Shown: positions 50,637 to 59,558 of the stretch, piece by piece | Numbering within the stretch: position 1 is the stretch's first letter | Layout: each line of letters begins with the position of its first letter | Source of the DNA: Amycolatopsis japonica | Lineage (GTDB): Bacteria; Actinomycetota; Actinomycetes; Mycobacteriales; Pseudonocardiaceae | Assembly (NCBI RefSeq): GCF_000732925.1 | Contig: NZ_CP008953.1 | Location: forward strand, 7,309,001 to 7,373,000 | Reading direction: 5' to 3' | DNA: 64,000 nucleotides | Notes under the pieces: model-generated | What the model saw: only the letters and a program-made list of their open reading frames with translations | Told to the model about the DNA's origin: nothing | Database searches by the model: none | Translations under genes and position numbers: made by a program

Positions 50637-51815
50637 CTAGTCGGTGTAGGTCAGGTTCTTGCCGCTGGCTCCGTCGAACAACTTGATCTTGTCCGCGTCG
50701 AACCACAGCTCGACATTCTGGTTCTCCGCCGCGGAGGACGCCGCCGAGAGGCGGGCGACGATCTGCGACTCGGCGCCCGGAACGTCCGAGGATCCGCTGT
50801 CGGCGGCGAGATCCGCGAGGTCGGACGACGACGCGGCCTCCCCTTCGACCGAGAAGTGCGCGAACTTCTCCGAACCCATCGACTCGAGGACGTCGACGTG
50901 GGCGGTGAACGTCGCGCCCTGACGGGCGTTGGCGTCCACCAGCGAGGCGTCCTCGAAATGCTCCGGCCGGATGCCGATGATGACCTCACGCGGCGCGTCG
51001 GCGGCTTCGACCAGTTGCCGCACCCGGTCGGTGAGCGGAATGTCGCCCAGCGCGCTGCGGGCGGTCCCGTTCTCCAGCGTGGCGGGCACGAAGTTCATCG
51101 ACGGGCTGCCGATGAATCCGGCCACGAACAGGTTCGCCGGGTTGTCGTAGAGGAACTGCGGCGACCCGATCTGCTGCACGTAGCCCGCCCGGAGCACGAC
51201 GACCCGGTCGCCGAGGGTCATCGCCTCGGTCTGGTCGTGCGTGACGTAGAGCGTCGTCGTGCCCAGCTGTTTCTGGATCTTCGACACCGAGGTCCGCATC
51301 TGGCCGCGGAGCTTGGCGTCCAAGTTGGACAGTGGCTCGTCCATCAGGAACGCCTTGGGGTTGCGGACGATCGCGCGCCCCATCGCGACGCGCTGCCGCT
51401 GCCCGCCGGAGAGGTTCGCCGGCTTGCGGTCGAGATGACCGGTCAGATCGAGGATCTGCGCCGCCTCCTCGACCTTGGCCCGCACCGTCCGGTCGTCGAC
51501 CTTGGCCAGCCGCAACGGGAACGCCATGTTCTCCCGCACGCTCATATGCGGGTACAGCGCGTAGGACTGGAACACCATCGCGATGTCCCGGTCCTTGGGC
51601 GCCTTCTCGTTGACGCGCTGTCCGTCGATACGCAGTTCGCCGGAGGAGATGTCCTCCAGGCCCGCGACCATGTTCAGCGTCGTGGACTTGCCGCAGCCGG
51701 ACGGGCCGACCAGGATGATGAACTCACCGTCGGCGATCGTGATGTCCACTTCGGACACCGCGAGGGCGCCGTCGGGGTACTTCTTGGACACTTTTTCGAG
51801 AACGATTTCAGCCAT
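50637..51815 (-). CDS. sugC: trehalose ABC importer ATP-binding subunit SugC
   Basis: A 392-residue sugar-type ATPase (MalK/UgpC class). Walker A GPSGCGKST near residue 37, signature NLSGGQRQRVAMGRAI near 133, Walker B AFLMDEPLSNLD near 155 and a C-terminal TOBE regulatory domain from about 240 are present. It ends an operon lpqY-sugA-sugB-sugC on the minus strand, with the order of M. tuberculosis. The C-terminal insert rich in serine and alanine (AASSSDLADLAADSGSSD) is unusual. Confidence 0.93.
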   Translation of the reverse strand: MAEIVLEKVSKKYPDGALAVSEVDITIADGEFIILVGPSGCGKSTTLNMVAGLEDISSGELRIDGQRVNEKAPKDRDIAMVFQSYALYPHMSVRENMAFPLRLAKVDDRTVRAKVEEAAQILDLTGHLDRKPANLSGGQRQRVAMGRAIVRNPKAFLMDEPLSNLDAKLRGQMRTSVSKIQKQLGTTTLYVTHDQTEAMTLGDRVVVLRAGYVQQIGSPQFLYDNPANLFVAGFIGSPSMNFVPATLENGTARSALGDIPLTDRVRQLVEAADAPREVIIGIRPEHFEDASLVDANARQGATFTAHVDVLESMGSEKFAHFSVEGEAASSSDLADLAADSGSSDVPGAESQIVARLSAASSAAENQNVELWFDADKIKLFDGASGKNLTYTD

Positions 51816-51818
51816 GGG

Positions 51819-52661
51819 TCAGCCCTTCACCGCACCGGACGTCAGCCCCGCCACGATGCGACGCTGGAAGAACAACACGAACAGGATGATCGGGACGGTG
51901 ATCACCACGGCGGCCGCGGAGATCGTCCCGGTGGGGTCTTCGAACTGCGAGGACCCGGTGAAGAACGACAACGCCGCCGGGACCGTGCGCGAGGCCTCGG
52001 TCGAGGTCAGCGAGATCGCGAACAGGAAGTCGTTCCAGCAGAAGATGAACACCAGGATCGCGGTGGTGAACACGCCCGGTGCCGCCAGCGGCGCGATCAC
52101 CTTCCGGAACGCCTGCGCCGGGGTCGCGCCGTCCATCTTCGCCGCCTTTTCCAGCTCCCACGGGATTTCCCGGAAGAACGCGGAAAGCGTGTAGATCGAC
52201 AGCGGCAGCGCGAACGTGATGTAGGGCAGGATCAGCCCCGGCCAGGTGTCGAACAACCCCAGCTCACGTTCGATGTTGAACAGCGGCGTCACCAGCGAGA
52301 CCTGCGGGAACATCGCGATCAGCAACGACATCCCGACCAGCACCTGCTTGCCGGGGAAGTCCAGCCGCGCGATCGCGTACGCCGCCATCGTGCCGAGGAC
52401 GACCGCGATCACCGTCGCGATGATCGCGATGCCGATCGAGTTCACCAGTGCCCTGATGAACTCCGTGGTCTCGAAGATGTCGGCGTAGTTCTGCCACGTC
52501 CATTCCGACGGGATGAAGTTCCCGTCGTCCAAGGTCTCCTTGGTCTTGAACGAAAGCGAGACCACCCAGAGCACCGGGAACAGCGCGAACACGAGGACCA
52601 GGAGGTCGACGAGGCCCCATTTGAACTTGCGGCCGGGAGTGACCGCTCCACCGATGGCCAT
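51819..52661 (-). CDS. sugB: trehalose ABC importer permease SugB
   Basis: A 280-residue MalG-type permease with six helices. The EAA loop is visible as ELEKAAKMDGATPAQAFRKV near residue 190. The ATG at 52661 overlaps the sugA stop by one base; sugC follows after 3 bp. It forms the channel with SugA. Confidence 0.93.
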   Translation of the reverse strand: MAIGGAVTPGRKFKWGLVDLLVLVFALFPVLWVVSLSFKTKETLDDGNFIPSEWTWQNYADIFETTEFIRALVNSIGIAIIATVIAVVLGTMAAYAIARLDFPGKQVLVGMSLLIAMFPQVSLVTPLFNIERELGLFDTWPGLILPYITFALPLSIYTLSAFFREIPWELEKAAKMDGATPAQAFRKVIAPLAAPGVFTTAILVFIFCWNDFLFAISLTSTEASRTVPAALSFFTGSSQFEDPTGTISAAAVVITVPIILFVLFFQRRIVAGLTSGAVKG

Positions 52662-53611
52662 CAGCGCTTACCCCCATTGTCACTACCGGGTGCGGCCGTG
52701 CCGAACACCTTGATGAAGATGAACGCGATGATCGCCACCGTGATGAAGATCAGCACGGCCATCGTCGACCCGATCCCGAGGTTCAACCCCTTGACCAGGT
52801 TGTTGTAGGTCTGCATCGACACCGACGACGTGTCCTGCGCCCCGTTGGTGAGCACGAAGATGTTGTCGAAGATGCGGAACGCGTCCAGGGTGCGGAACAG
52901 CAGCGCCACCAGGATCGCCGGCTTCATCACCGGCAGCATCACCTTCGTGAACCGCTGCCACGCCGTCGCGCCGTCCATCGACGCGGCCTTCAGCAGGTCG
53001 TCCGGCACCAGCGCCAGCCCCGCCATCAGCAGCAGCGCCATGAACGGCGTCGTCTTCCACACCTCGGCCAGCACGATGATCGCCAGCGAAGGCCAGTATT
53101 CGGTCAGCGGCGCGCTGTCCGGGAAGAACAGGTTGGCCAGATAACCCGTGTCCGGCGTCCAGGCGTAGTACCAGGAGAACGCGGCGACCACGGTCACGAT
53201 GCCGTACGGGATCAGGGCGACCGTCCGCACGAGGCCCCGGCCGACGAGCGTCCGGTGCATGATCAGCGCCAGGCCCATGCCCAGCACGAACTCGATCACC
53301 ACCGAAACGATGGTCAACCCCATCGTCGTCCCGAACGCCGTCCACCAATAACCGTTGGACAGCACCGCGATGTAGTTGTCGAGGCCGACGAACTCCTGCT
53401 GCGCCGGGAACCTGAGGTCGTAGCGCTGCAGGGAGAGCCAGATCGAGTAGATGATCGGATACCCGGTGACCGCGATCATCACGATCGCCGCCGGGGCGCA
53501 CAACCACAGCCCGAGTCTGCGCTCGGCCTTCTTTCCTTCGCTGAGAACCGGTTTCGCCTTCTTGCCCGGTTTGCTCGCGGTCGCCGAACCGGCGGTCTCC
53601 TGCACGGTCAC
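52661..53611 (-). CDS. sugA: trehalose ABC importer permease SugA
   Basis: A 316-residue MalF-type permease with six helices after a basic cytoplasmic tail (KPGKKAKPVLSEGKKAERR). The EAA loop is DLLKAASMDGATAWQRFTKV near 205. The GTG start overlaps the lpqY stop by 4 bp. It pairs with SugB. Confidence 0.93.
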   Translation of the reverse strand: MTVQETAGSATASKPGKKAKPVLSEGKKAERRLGLWLCAPAAIVMIAVTGYPIIYSIWLSLQRYDLRFPAQQEFVGLDNYIAVLSNGYWWTAFGTTMGLTIVSVVIEFVLGMGLALIMHRTLVGRGLVRTVALIPYGIVTVVAAFSWYYAWTPDTGYLANLFFPDSAPLTEYWPSLAIIVLAEVWKTTPFMALLLMAGLALVPDDLLKAASMDGATAWQRFTKVMLPVMKPAILVALLFRTLDAFRIFDNIFVLTNGAQDTSSVSMQTYNNLVKGLNLGIGSTMAVLIFITVAIIAFIFIKVFGTAAPGSDNGGKR

Positions 53612-54930
53612 GGGATCACTCCCTTCGACTGGAGCGCGTCGGCGAGCTGTTCCTTCAGCTTCTCCGCCGTCTTCTGCGGATCGATTTCAGAAGGCGGGGA
53701 AAGCACCTTCGACAACACCGTCGAAGCGTTCTGGTACGCCGGGGTCAGCGGACGGACCGCCGCGTCCTTGAGCGCGTCCAGGATCGTCTCCCGCATCGGG
53801 TACTTCGTTTCCATGCTCGGGTTGTCGTCGCTCTGCGGCGCCGTCGCGTCGAGCGGCAGCGTGTCCGTGTAGAGCGATTCGATCGTCGGCGGGACGCCGT
53901 CCTTGAGCGCGGAGAACTTCTGGTTCTTCGCGCTGCGCAGGCACAGCGCGACCTCGGTGGCCTCGGCCTTGTGCTTCGAGGTCGAACTGACCGCCAGGTT
54001 GTAGCCACCGATCGTGGTCTTGGCGGGCTTCCCCGCTTCGAGCTGCGGATAGGTGGTCCACTTGAAGTGCTTCAGCTCGTCCTTCTTCTCCTTGGCGTAG
54101 GAGGCGTAGACGAACGGCCAGTTCAATTCGAAGGCGGCGTTGCCGCGCTGGAAGGACTGACGGACCTCGTCCTCCTTCGAGTTGGTCAGCGACGGGTCGG
54201 TGATCCCGGCCGTGGTGACCTTCTTGAGCATCTCCAGTGCCTTGATCGCGCCGGCGTCCATCACGACCGACTTGCCGTCGTCGGAAAGGATCTTCCCGCC
54301 CGCGGACTCGACGAGCGTGTTGTAGATGACGACGAGGCCCTCGTACTGCGCGCCGGTGAACACGACGTTCGCCGGTTTGCCCTGCGCCTTGAGCGCCTTC
54401 GCCTGGTCGATCATCTCGTCCCAGGTCTTCGGCGGCGTCGGCGTCAGCCGGTCGTCGTACCAGAGCAACTGGACGTTGGTGTTCTTGGTCGCCGCGTAGA
54501 GTTTTCCGTTCCACGTGGCGGTTTCGAGCGGTCCCGGGAGGACACCCTCGGTCGCCTCGGCCTTGGCCTCGCCCGTCCATTCGTCGATCCAGCCCGCCTC
54601 GGCGAACTCCGAGACCCACGTGACGTCCAGCCCCAGTACGTCGAGCGAATCGTCCCCGGCGGCCAGGCGGCGCACCATCTGTTCCCGCTGGCCGTCGGCC
54701 GGTCGCGGGAGCTTGTTGTAGACGACCTCGTACCGCCCGCCCGAGGCCTTCGTGCAATCGTCCACAACGGACTGGAAATTGTCTTCGGGCGCGTAGTAGA
54801 CGTTGATCTTCAGTCCGGCATCCGAACCGCAGCCCGCCAGCAGGCCGACCGTCAGCGCTGTCGCGCCGAGTAGCGAGCCGGTGCGGCCTGGTGAGCGGCC
54901 CCTCCGGCTCGCGCTCATCCTCTTCCCCAT
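53608..54930 (-). CDS. lpqY: trehalose-binding lipoprotein LpqY
   Basis: A 440-residue solute-binding lipoprotein. The signal peptide ends in lipobox LLAGC with the lipidated cysteine at 34. The mature chain is a cluster-D sugar-binding protein (LDVLGLDVTWVSEFAEAGWI, then WNGKLYAATKNTNVQLLWYD and FELNWPFVYASYAKE). GAGGAGG lies before the ATG. In mycobacteria the system recycles trehalose freed by mycolyl transfer; Amycolatopsis-type organisms lack mycolates, so here it more likely imports environmental trehalose or related sugars. A 225-bp gap with no clear gene precedes it. Confidence 0.92.
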   Translation of the reverse strand: MGKRMSASRRGRSPGRTGSLLGATALTVGLLAGCGSDAGLKINVYYAPEDNFQSVVDDCTKASGGRYEVVYNKLPRPADGQREQMVRRLAAGDDSLDVLGLDVTWVSEFAEAGWIDEWTGEAKAEATEGVLPGPLETATWNGKLYAATKNTNVQLLWYDDRLTPTPPKTWDEMIDQAKALKAQGKPANVVFTGAQYEGLVVIYNTLVESAGGKILSDDGKSVVMDAGAIKALEMLKKVTTAGITDPSLTNSKEDEVRQSFQRGNAAFELNWPFVYASYAKEKKDELKHFKWTTYPQLEAGKPAKTTIGGYNLAVSSTSKHKAEATEVALCLRSAKNQKFSALKDGVPPTIESLYTDTLPLDATAPQSDDNPSMETKYPMRETILDALKDAAVRPLTPAYQNASTVLSKVLSPPSEIDPQKTAEKLKEQLADALQSKGVIP

Positions 54931-55155
54931 GAGGCCTCCTCACCCGCGCACGCCTGGGGAACGGCGGCACTAGGACGCGTTGAAGAAGCCCGCGCGCCAG
55001 CACCCCGACGTGCTAGTGCTCGGGCGGACACGCTGGAGTACATGACCGCCCGACTGGTGTTGTGCAACCTATTCCGGGCGATCACCGCCCGCAAGCAGTA
55101 TCGGTAACGATTCAGCGGACTGCACGACGAACAGGTGAACGAGTACCGCCGAATG

Positions 55156-55671
55156 TCATCCGGCGGGGCGGCCGCCCAACGCCAGCTGGGCCAGGAGCTC
55201 ACGGCCCTGTTCGGCCGAACGCGGCTGGCAGAGCACGTCGTAACGGCCGGCGACCAGTTGGCTCGCGGAGGAGAAGTCGCGGCGGGACATGCTGTAGCTG
55301 ATCGCGGCGAAGACCGTCCACGCCAGGATGCCGAGCACGAGCCCGCCGATCATGGGCTGCCAGGCGAAACCCTGGTTGTTGAACATGCCCAGCAGCAGCC
55401 CGATGATCAGGCCGAACCACGCGCCGGACACCGCGCCGGTGCCCAGCACCCGTCCCCAGCTCAGCCTGCCGACGACGCGCTCGACGAGCATCAGGTCGAC
55501 ACCGACGATGGTCACGTCGGTGACCCCGAACTCCTTCTCCGCGAGGAAGCCGACGGCTTGCTGGGCTTCGCCGTACGTCGCGTAGGAACCGATCGGCCAG
55601 CCGGAAGGCGGTGTCGGCAGCCTGGGCAGCCCACCCGCGGTCCGGCCGCTTCCGCCAAAGGGAGCACTCAC
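55156..55671 (-). CDS. general stress protein 17M-like membrane protein
   Basis: A 171-residue protein with a YflT-type (general stress protein 17M) N-terminal fold (IGSYATYGEAQQAVGFLAEK), two membrane helices (AWFGLIIGLLLGMFN and IGGLVLGILAWTVFAAISY) and a short cytoplasmic tail. The remembered M. tuberculosis counterpart is Rv1234, next to lpqY. It has no catalytic motif. Function unknown, probably stress related. Confidence 0.8.
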   Translation of the reverse strand: MSAPFGGSGRTAGGLPRLPTPPSGWPIGSYATYGEAQQAVGFLAEKEFGVTDVTIVGVDLMLVERVVGRLSWGRVLGTGAVSGAWFGLIIGLLLGMFNNQGFAWQPMIGGLVLGILAWTVFAAISYSMSRRDFSSASQLVAGRYDVLCQPRSAEQGRELLAQLALGGRPAG

Positions 55672-55731
55672 GTAATCACCTCTCGCCCGTCCTGGTCCAT
55701 CTTCTCAAGGACGGGCGAAAGGCGCGAACGT

Positions 55732-56928
55732 TCAGGAGCGGGACTTGTACTCGCGGAGCAGACCGCGGCTGATGATGGTCTTCTGGATCTCGCTGGTGCC
55801 CTCGCCGATGAGCAGGAACGGCGCCTCGCGCATGAGGCGCTCGATCTCGTACTCCTTGGAGTAGCCGTAGCCGCCGTGGATGCGGAACGAGTCCTGGGTG
55901 ACCTCGGCGCAGTACTCGCTCGCGATCAGCTTCGCCATGCCGGCCTCGACGTCGTTGCGCGCGCCGGAGTCCTTCAGGCGGGCGGCGTTGACCATCATCA
56001 GGTGCGCGGCCTCGACCTTGGTGGCCATCTCGGCGAGTTTGAACGCGATCGCCTGGTGCTCGGCGATCGCCTTGCCGAAGGTCTTGCGCTGCTGGGCGTA
56101 CTCCACCGCGAGTTCGAACGCGCGGATCGCGATACCGCAGGCGCGGGCGGCGACGTTGACCCGGCCGACCTCGACACCGTCCATCATGTACGCGAAGCCC
56201 TTGCCCGGCGCTTCGCCGAGGACCTTGTCGGCACCGACCTTGTAGCCGTCGAACACGGCTTCGGTGGTGTCGACGCCCTTGTAGCCCATCTTGTCGATCT
56301 TGCCGGGGATGGTGAGGCCGGGCGCGACCTCGCCGAAGCCCTCGGGCTTCTCGATCAGGAACGTGGTGAGGTTCTGGTGGGCCTTCTCCGCGCCTTCGTC
56401 GGTCTTGACGAGCAGCGCGATCAGGTTGGAGCTGCCGCCGTTGGTCAGCCACATCTTCGAACCGTCGATGACGTAACCGTCGTCGGTCTTGCGGGCGCGG
56501 GTCTTGATCGCGGCGACGTCGGAACCGAGGTCCGGCTCGGACATCGAGAACGAGCCGCGGACCTCACCGGTCGCCATGCGCGGCAGGAAGTGCTGCTTCT
56601 GCTCCGGCGTCCCGTGCTGTTTGATCATGTGCGCCACGATGAAATGCGTGTTGATGACGCCGGAGACGCTCATCCAGCCGCGCGCGATCTCCTCGACCAC
56701 GAGCGCGTAGGTCAGCAGCGATTCGCCGAGGCCGCCGTACTCCTCCGGGATGGTGAGCCCGAACAGGCCCATCTCCTTCATCCCCTCGACGATTTCGGCG
56801 GGATAGGTGTCGGAGTGCTCGAGTTCCTGCGCGCGCGGGATGACCTCCTTGTCCACGAACTGGCGGACCGTGGCCAGGATTTCGGACTGCACGTCGGTCA
56901 AGCCGGCGGTCTGGGCGAGGCGAGCCAT
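55732..56928 (-). CDS. acyl-CoA dehydrogenase
   Basis: A 398-residue flavoprotein with the family signatures GSFSMSEPDLGSDVA near residue 130 and QDSFRIHGGYGYSKEYEIER near 345. The catalytic glutamate is probably the one in LIGEGTSEIQ near 378, the short/branched-chain position. ATG at 56928 (MARLAQTAGLTD) has AGGAG 6 bp upstream and is preferred over the earlier ATG at 56952. It oxidises acyl-CoA to enoyl-CoA. It is a single gene, divergent from the DUF4190 cluster. Confidence 0.93.
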   Translation of the reverse strand: MARLAQTAGLTDVQSEILATVRQFVDKEVIPRAQELEHSDTYPAEIVEGMKEMGLFGLTIPEEYGGLGESLLTYALVVEEIARGWMSVSGVINTHFIVAHMIKQHGTPEQKQHFLPRMATGEVRGSFSMSEPDLGSDVAAIKTRARKTDDGYVIDGSKMWLTNGGSSNLIALLVKTDEGAEKAHQNLTTFLIEKPEGFGEVAPGLTIPGKIDKMGYKGVDTTEAVFDGYKVGADKVLGEAPGKGFAYMMDGVEVGRVNVAARACGIAIRAFELAVEYAQQRKTFGKAIAEHQAIAFKLAEMATKVEAAHLMMVNAARLKDSGARNDVEAGMAKLIASEYCAEVTQDSFRIHGGYGYSKEYEIERLMREAPFLLIGEGTSEIQKTIISRGLLREYKSRS

Positions 56929-57086
56929 CGCTGCTCCTAAATTCGCGCGCACCGGGCTCCCGGCGCTGGGTTACCGGTGAGTATGCCGTCTGACGTGGGA
57001 CCTCGCTATGAGCGCAGTCACGCGTACGCCATCCGTGAGCATGCCACTACAGTGACAAGCCGATCACAGTCCGAGGGGGACGAAAC

Positions 57087-57404
57087 GTGGCTCAGCAGCC
57101 TTTCGGCGGGTTCCCGCCGCAACAGCAGTACGCCTTCCCGAACCAGCCTCCGGCGCGGAGCAAGGATTCCGGCCTCGCGACGGTCGCCTTGATCTTTTCA
57201 CTCTTCGGGCTGATCGGGCTGGTGTCCGTGATCCCGGGGATCGTCCTGGGGCACGTCGCGTTCGCGAAAGCCCGGCGCGGTGAGGCCGGCGGCAAGGGCA
57301 TGGCGCTCGCCGCGTTCATCGTCGGCTACCTGATGATCGTCCTGTACGCCATCGCGATCCCGGTCCTGCTCAACGTCGCCGCGAAACACGGCGCTTTCCG
57401 GTAG
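57087..57404 (+). CDS. DUF4190 membrane protein, first of three
   Basis: A 105-residue protein with a Gln/Pro-rich start (AQQPFGGFPPQQQYAFPNQP) and two membrane helices joined by the motif GHVAFAKARRGEAGGKGMAL. The DUF4190 pattern is two helices around a GHxAxxKAxRGEAGG loop. GTG start with GAGGGGGA upstream. Similar genes follow at 57436 and 57878. Confidence 0.85.
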   Translation: MAQQPFGGFPPQQQYAFPNQPPARSKDSGLATVALIFSLFGLIGLVSVIPGIVLGHVAFAKARRGEAGGKGMALAAFIVGYLMIVLYAIAIPVLLNVAAKHGAFR

Positions 57405-57435
57405 CGATACGGTCCTCGTCTACGAGGGGACCAGC

Positions 57436-57825
57436 ATGACGAATCCGCACGACCCGTATGGACAGCAGCCGTACGGGCATCAGCCGTCCGGGCAGTTCGA
57501 GCAGCCCTACGGACTCCAGCCGTACCAACCGCCGCCGCAGCAGTACTACGTCCAGCAGGCCTATGTGCGGCCGCCGGACCAGGGCATGGCGGTGGCGTCG
57601 CTGGTGTGCTCGCTGATCGGGCTGCTCATGTGCTTCCCGGCGATCCTGGGGATCATCTTCGGGCACATCGCGCTCTCGAAGGCCAAACGCGGTGAAGCCG
57701 GCGGCCAGGGCATGGCGCAGGCGGGCATGATCATCGGGTACGTCGTCACCGGGCTGTGGCTGATCCCGGTCATCCTGTGGTTCATCTTCGTGGTGCTCGC
57801 GATCGGTGCCGCGGGCGTCTCGTGA
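57436..57825 (+). CDS. DUF4190 membrane protein, second of three
   Basis: A 129-residue paralogue with a longer N-terminal YGQQPYGHQPSGQFEQPYG tail and the same loop GHIALSKAKRGEAGGQGMAQ between two helices. It lies 31 bp after the first copy. Function unknown. Confidence 0.85.
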   Translation: MTNPHDPYGQQPYGHQPSGQFEQPYGLQPYQPPPQQYYVQQAYVRPPDQGMAVASLVCSLIGLLMCFPAILGIIFGHIALSKAKRGEAGGQGMAQAGMIIGYVVTGLWLIPVILWFIFVVLAIGAAGVS

Positions 57826-57877
57826 CCCGTCCCCGGACGATACGGTGGTGTCCCGCACGAACCAGGGGGCCAACCGG

Positions 57878-58522
57878 ATGAGCAGTTCCGACTCGCAGGA
57901 CACACCGTCGACGTCGTCCTACACCGACTCGAACACCTTCTCGGATCCGACTTCCGCGTCCTCGGCGTCCGAGACCGCGTCGAGCCCGCAGCCGTTCCAG
58001 CCGCCGGAGCCGTTCACCCCGCCCCCGCCGTTCGTGCCGCCCGCCCCGTTCGAGGTGCCTTCGGCTTCCGCGCCCGACCCGGCTCCTGTTCCCGAGCAGA
58101 CTCCCGTCCCGGTCGAGACGTACGGGCAGACCATCGACCCGCTGACCGCCGAGCCCGTCCCACCGCCCTTCACGGCTCCGGACACTTCGGTTCCTCCGGT
58201 GTACACGCCCGTGCCGTTGCCTGCCGCTTATCCGCCGCCGCAGCCGTACAACCCGTACGCGATGGCGGCACCCCCGCGTTCGCAGGACAACGGGATGGCG
58301 ATCGCCGGGCTGGTGTGCTCGCTCGTCGGGATCTGCTCGTGCGTCACCGTGATCGTCGGGCTGATCCTGGGGCACATCGGGCTGGCGAAGGCGAACCGCG
58401 GCGAAGCGGGCGGACGCGGCATCGCGCTCGCGGCGGTGGTCATCGCGTACATCGTCATCGCGCTGTACGTCGGGTTCATCGGGACGATGATCATCCTCGG
58501 GGTGAACGGCGAGCTCGACTAG
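57878..58522 (+). CDS. DUF4190 membrane protein, third of three, long tail
   Basis: A 214-residue paralogue. A 120-residue Ser/Thr/Pro-rich cytoplasmic tail (MSSSDSQDTPSTSSYTDSNT onward, later PPEPFTPPPPFVPPAPFE) precedes the two helices and the loop GHIGLAKANRGEAGGRGIAL. The ATG at 57878 is chosen; the in-frame start at 57806 would add 24 residues. It ends the triplet and converges on the SPFH gene. Confidence 0.82.
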   Translation: MSSSDSQDTPSTSSYTDSNTFSDPTSASSASETASSPQPFQPPEPFTPPPPFVPPAPFEVPSASAPDPAPVPEQTPVPVETYGQTIDPLTAEPVPPPFTAPDTSVPPVYTPVPLPAAYPPPQPYNPYAMAAPPRSQDNGMAIAGLVCSLVGICSCVTVIVGLILGHIGLAKANRGEAGGRGIALAAVVIAYIVIALYVGFIGTMIILGVNGELD

Positions 58523-58566
58523 CGCTGGGCCTCGTCCGGGCGGGGCCGGGCCCGGTCACGGCCGAT

Positions 58567-58619
58567 GTTGCGAAAGCCACTTTCGCAACCTTCAACGTTG
58601 CGAAAGTGGCTTTCGCAAC
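58567..58619. terminator. bidirectional hairpin, family B copy 3
   Basis: A perfect 23-bp stem beginning GTTGCGAAAGCCACTTTCGC at 58567, with a 7-nt loop and the complement at 58597-58619. It fills the gap between the convergent DUF4190 and SPFH genes. Confidence 0.8.
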
Positions 58620-58630
58620 CCGGATACCGC

Positions 58631-59470
58631 TCACGGAACTTGACCCACGTCGCCCGGTTCCCTCGGCGCCGGCGCCACCTGACCATTGGCCGGCGCGTCC
58701 TCCGGAAGCGCCTCCTTCTTGGGCGTGTTCGCGTCCAGGAAGCGCAGCAGTTCCACCGGGAACGGCAGAACCAGCGTCGAGTTCTTCTCCGCCGAGACCT
58801 GCACGACCGTCTCCAGCAGCCGCAGCTGCAGCGCCGCCGGGGTGTCGGCCATGGTCGCCGCCGCCTGCGAGAGTTTGTGCGACGCCTGCAGTTCGCCGTC
58901 GGCCGAGATGACCCGCGCCCGACGCTCGCGTTCGGCTTCGGCTTGGCGTGACATCGAGCGTTTCATCGACTCCGGCAGCGCGACGTCCTTGATCTCGACC
59001 CGGTCGATGTGGATGCCCCAGTCCAGCGCCGGGCTGTCGATCATCAGCTCCAGGCCCTCGTTCAGCCGCTCGCGGTTGGACAGCAGGTCGTCCAGGTCGC
59101 TCTTGCCGATGATGGACCGCAGCGAGGTCTGCGCGACCTGCCCGACGGCCGAGCGGTAGTCCTGCACGTTGACCGCGGCCAGCACCGGGTCGATCACCTT
59201 GAAGTACACGACCGCGTCCACCCGCACGGTGACGTTGTCGCGGGTGATGCCGTCCTGTGCGGGGATCGGCATCGTGACGATCTGCATGTTGACCTTCTGC
59301 AGTCTGTCCGCGATCGGCACGAGCAGCGCGAGCCCCGGCTCCCGGATGGCCGGGCGCACCCGCCCGAACCGGAACACGAGACCGCGTTCGTACTGTTTCA
59401 CCACGCGAAGGCTGGCCGCGAGCCAAGCTCCGCCCGCGACGGCGACCGCACTGAGAATCTCCACCACCAT
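58631..59470 (-). CDS. SPFH/Band 7 (slipin-type) membrane protein
   Basis: A 279-residue protein with a short N-terminal membrane segment (VVEILSAVAVAGGAWLAA), a Band 7/SPFH domain (YERGLVFRFGRVRPAIREPG, then DAVVYFKVIDP and GIHIDRVEIKDVALPESMKR) and a C-terminal coiled coil rich in AEAERERRARVISADGE. It is a slipin/stomatin relative that scaffolds membrane microdomains. No NfeD partner lies beside it. Confidence 0.9.
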   Translation of the reverse strand: MVVEILSAVAVAGGAWLAASLRVVKQYERGLVFRFGRVRPAIREPGLALLVPIADRLQKVNMQIVTMPIPAQDGITRDNVTVRVDAVVYFKVIDPVLAAVNVQDYRSAVGQVAQTSLRSIIGKSDLDDLLSNRERLNEGLELMIDSPALDWGIHIDRVEIKDVALPESMKRSMSRQAEAERERRARVISADGELQASHKLSQAAATMADTPAALQLRLLETVVQVSAEKNSTLVLPFPVELLRFLDANTPKKEALPEDAPANGQVAPAPREPGDVGQVP

Positions 59471-59558
59471 GGCTGCTCCCGGGGTTGTTCTCGCTGTTCA
59501 CGGTACGCCCGGCGAGTCACGGGGGAAACACGGTGGACAGGCCTGCCAAGGTGGGTTC

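Noticed and set aside
50856..52808. A 650-codon plus-strand frame across sugC/sugB
   Set aside because: Antisense shadow of two clear transporter genes, dominated by Arg/His/Asp; no domain.
54967..55019. GCACTAG/CTAGTGC inverted repeat upstream of lpqY
   Set aside because: Arms are only 7 bp with 39 bp between them, which is too little to call an operator without further evidence.
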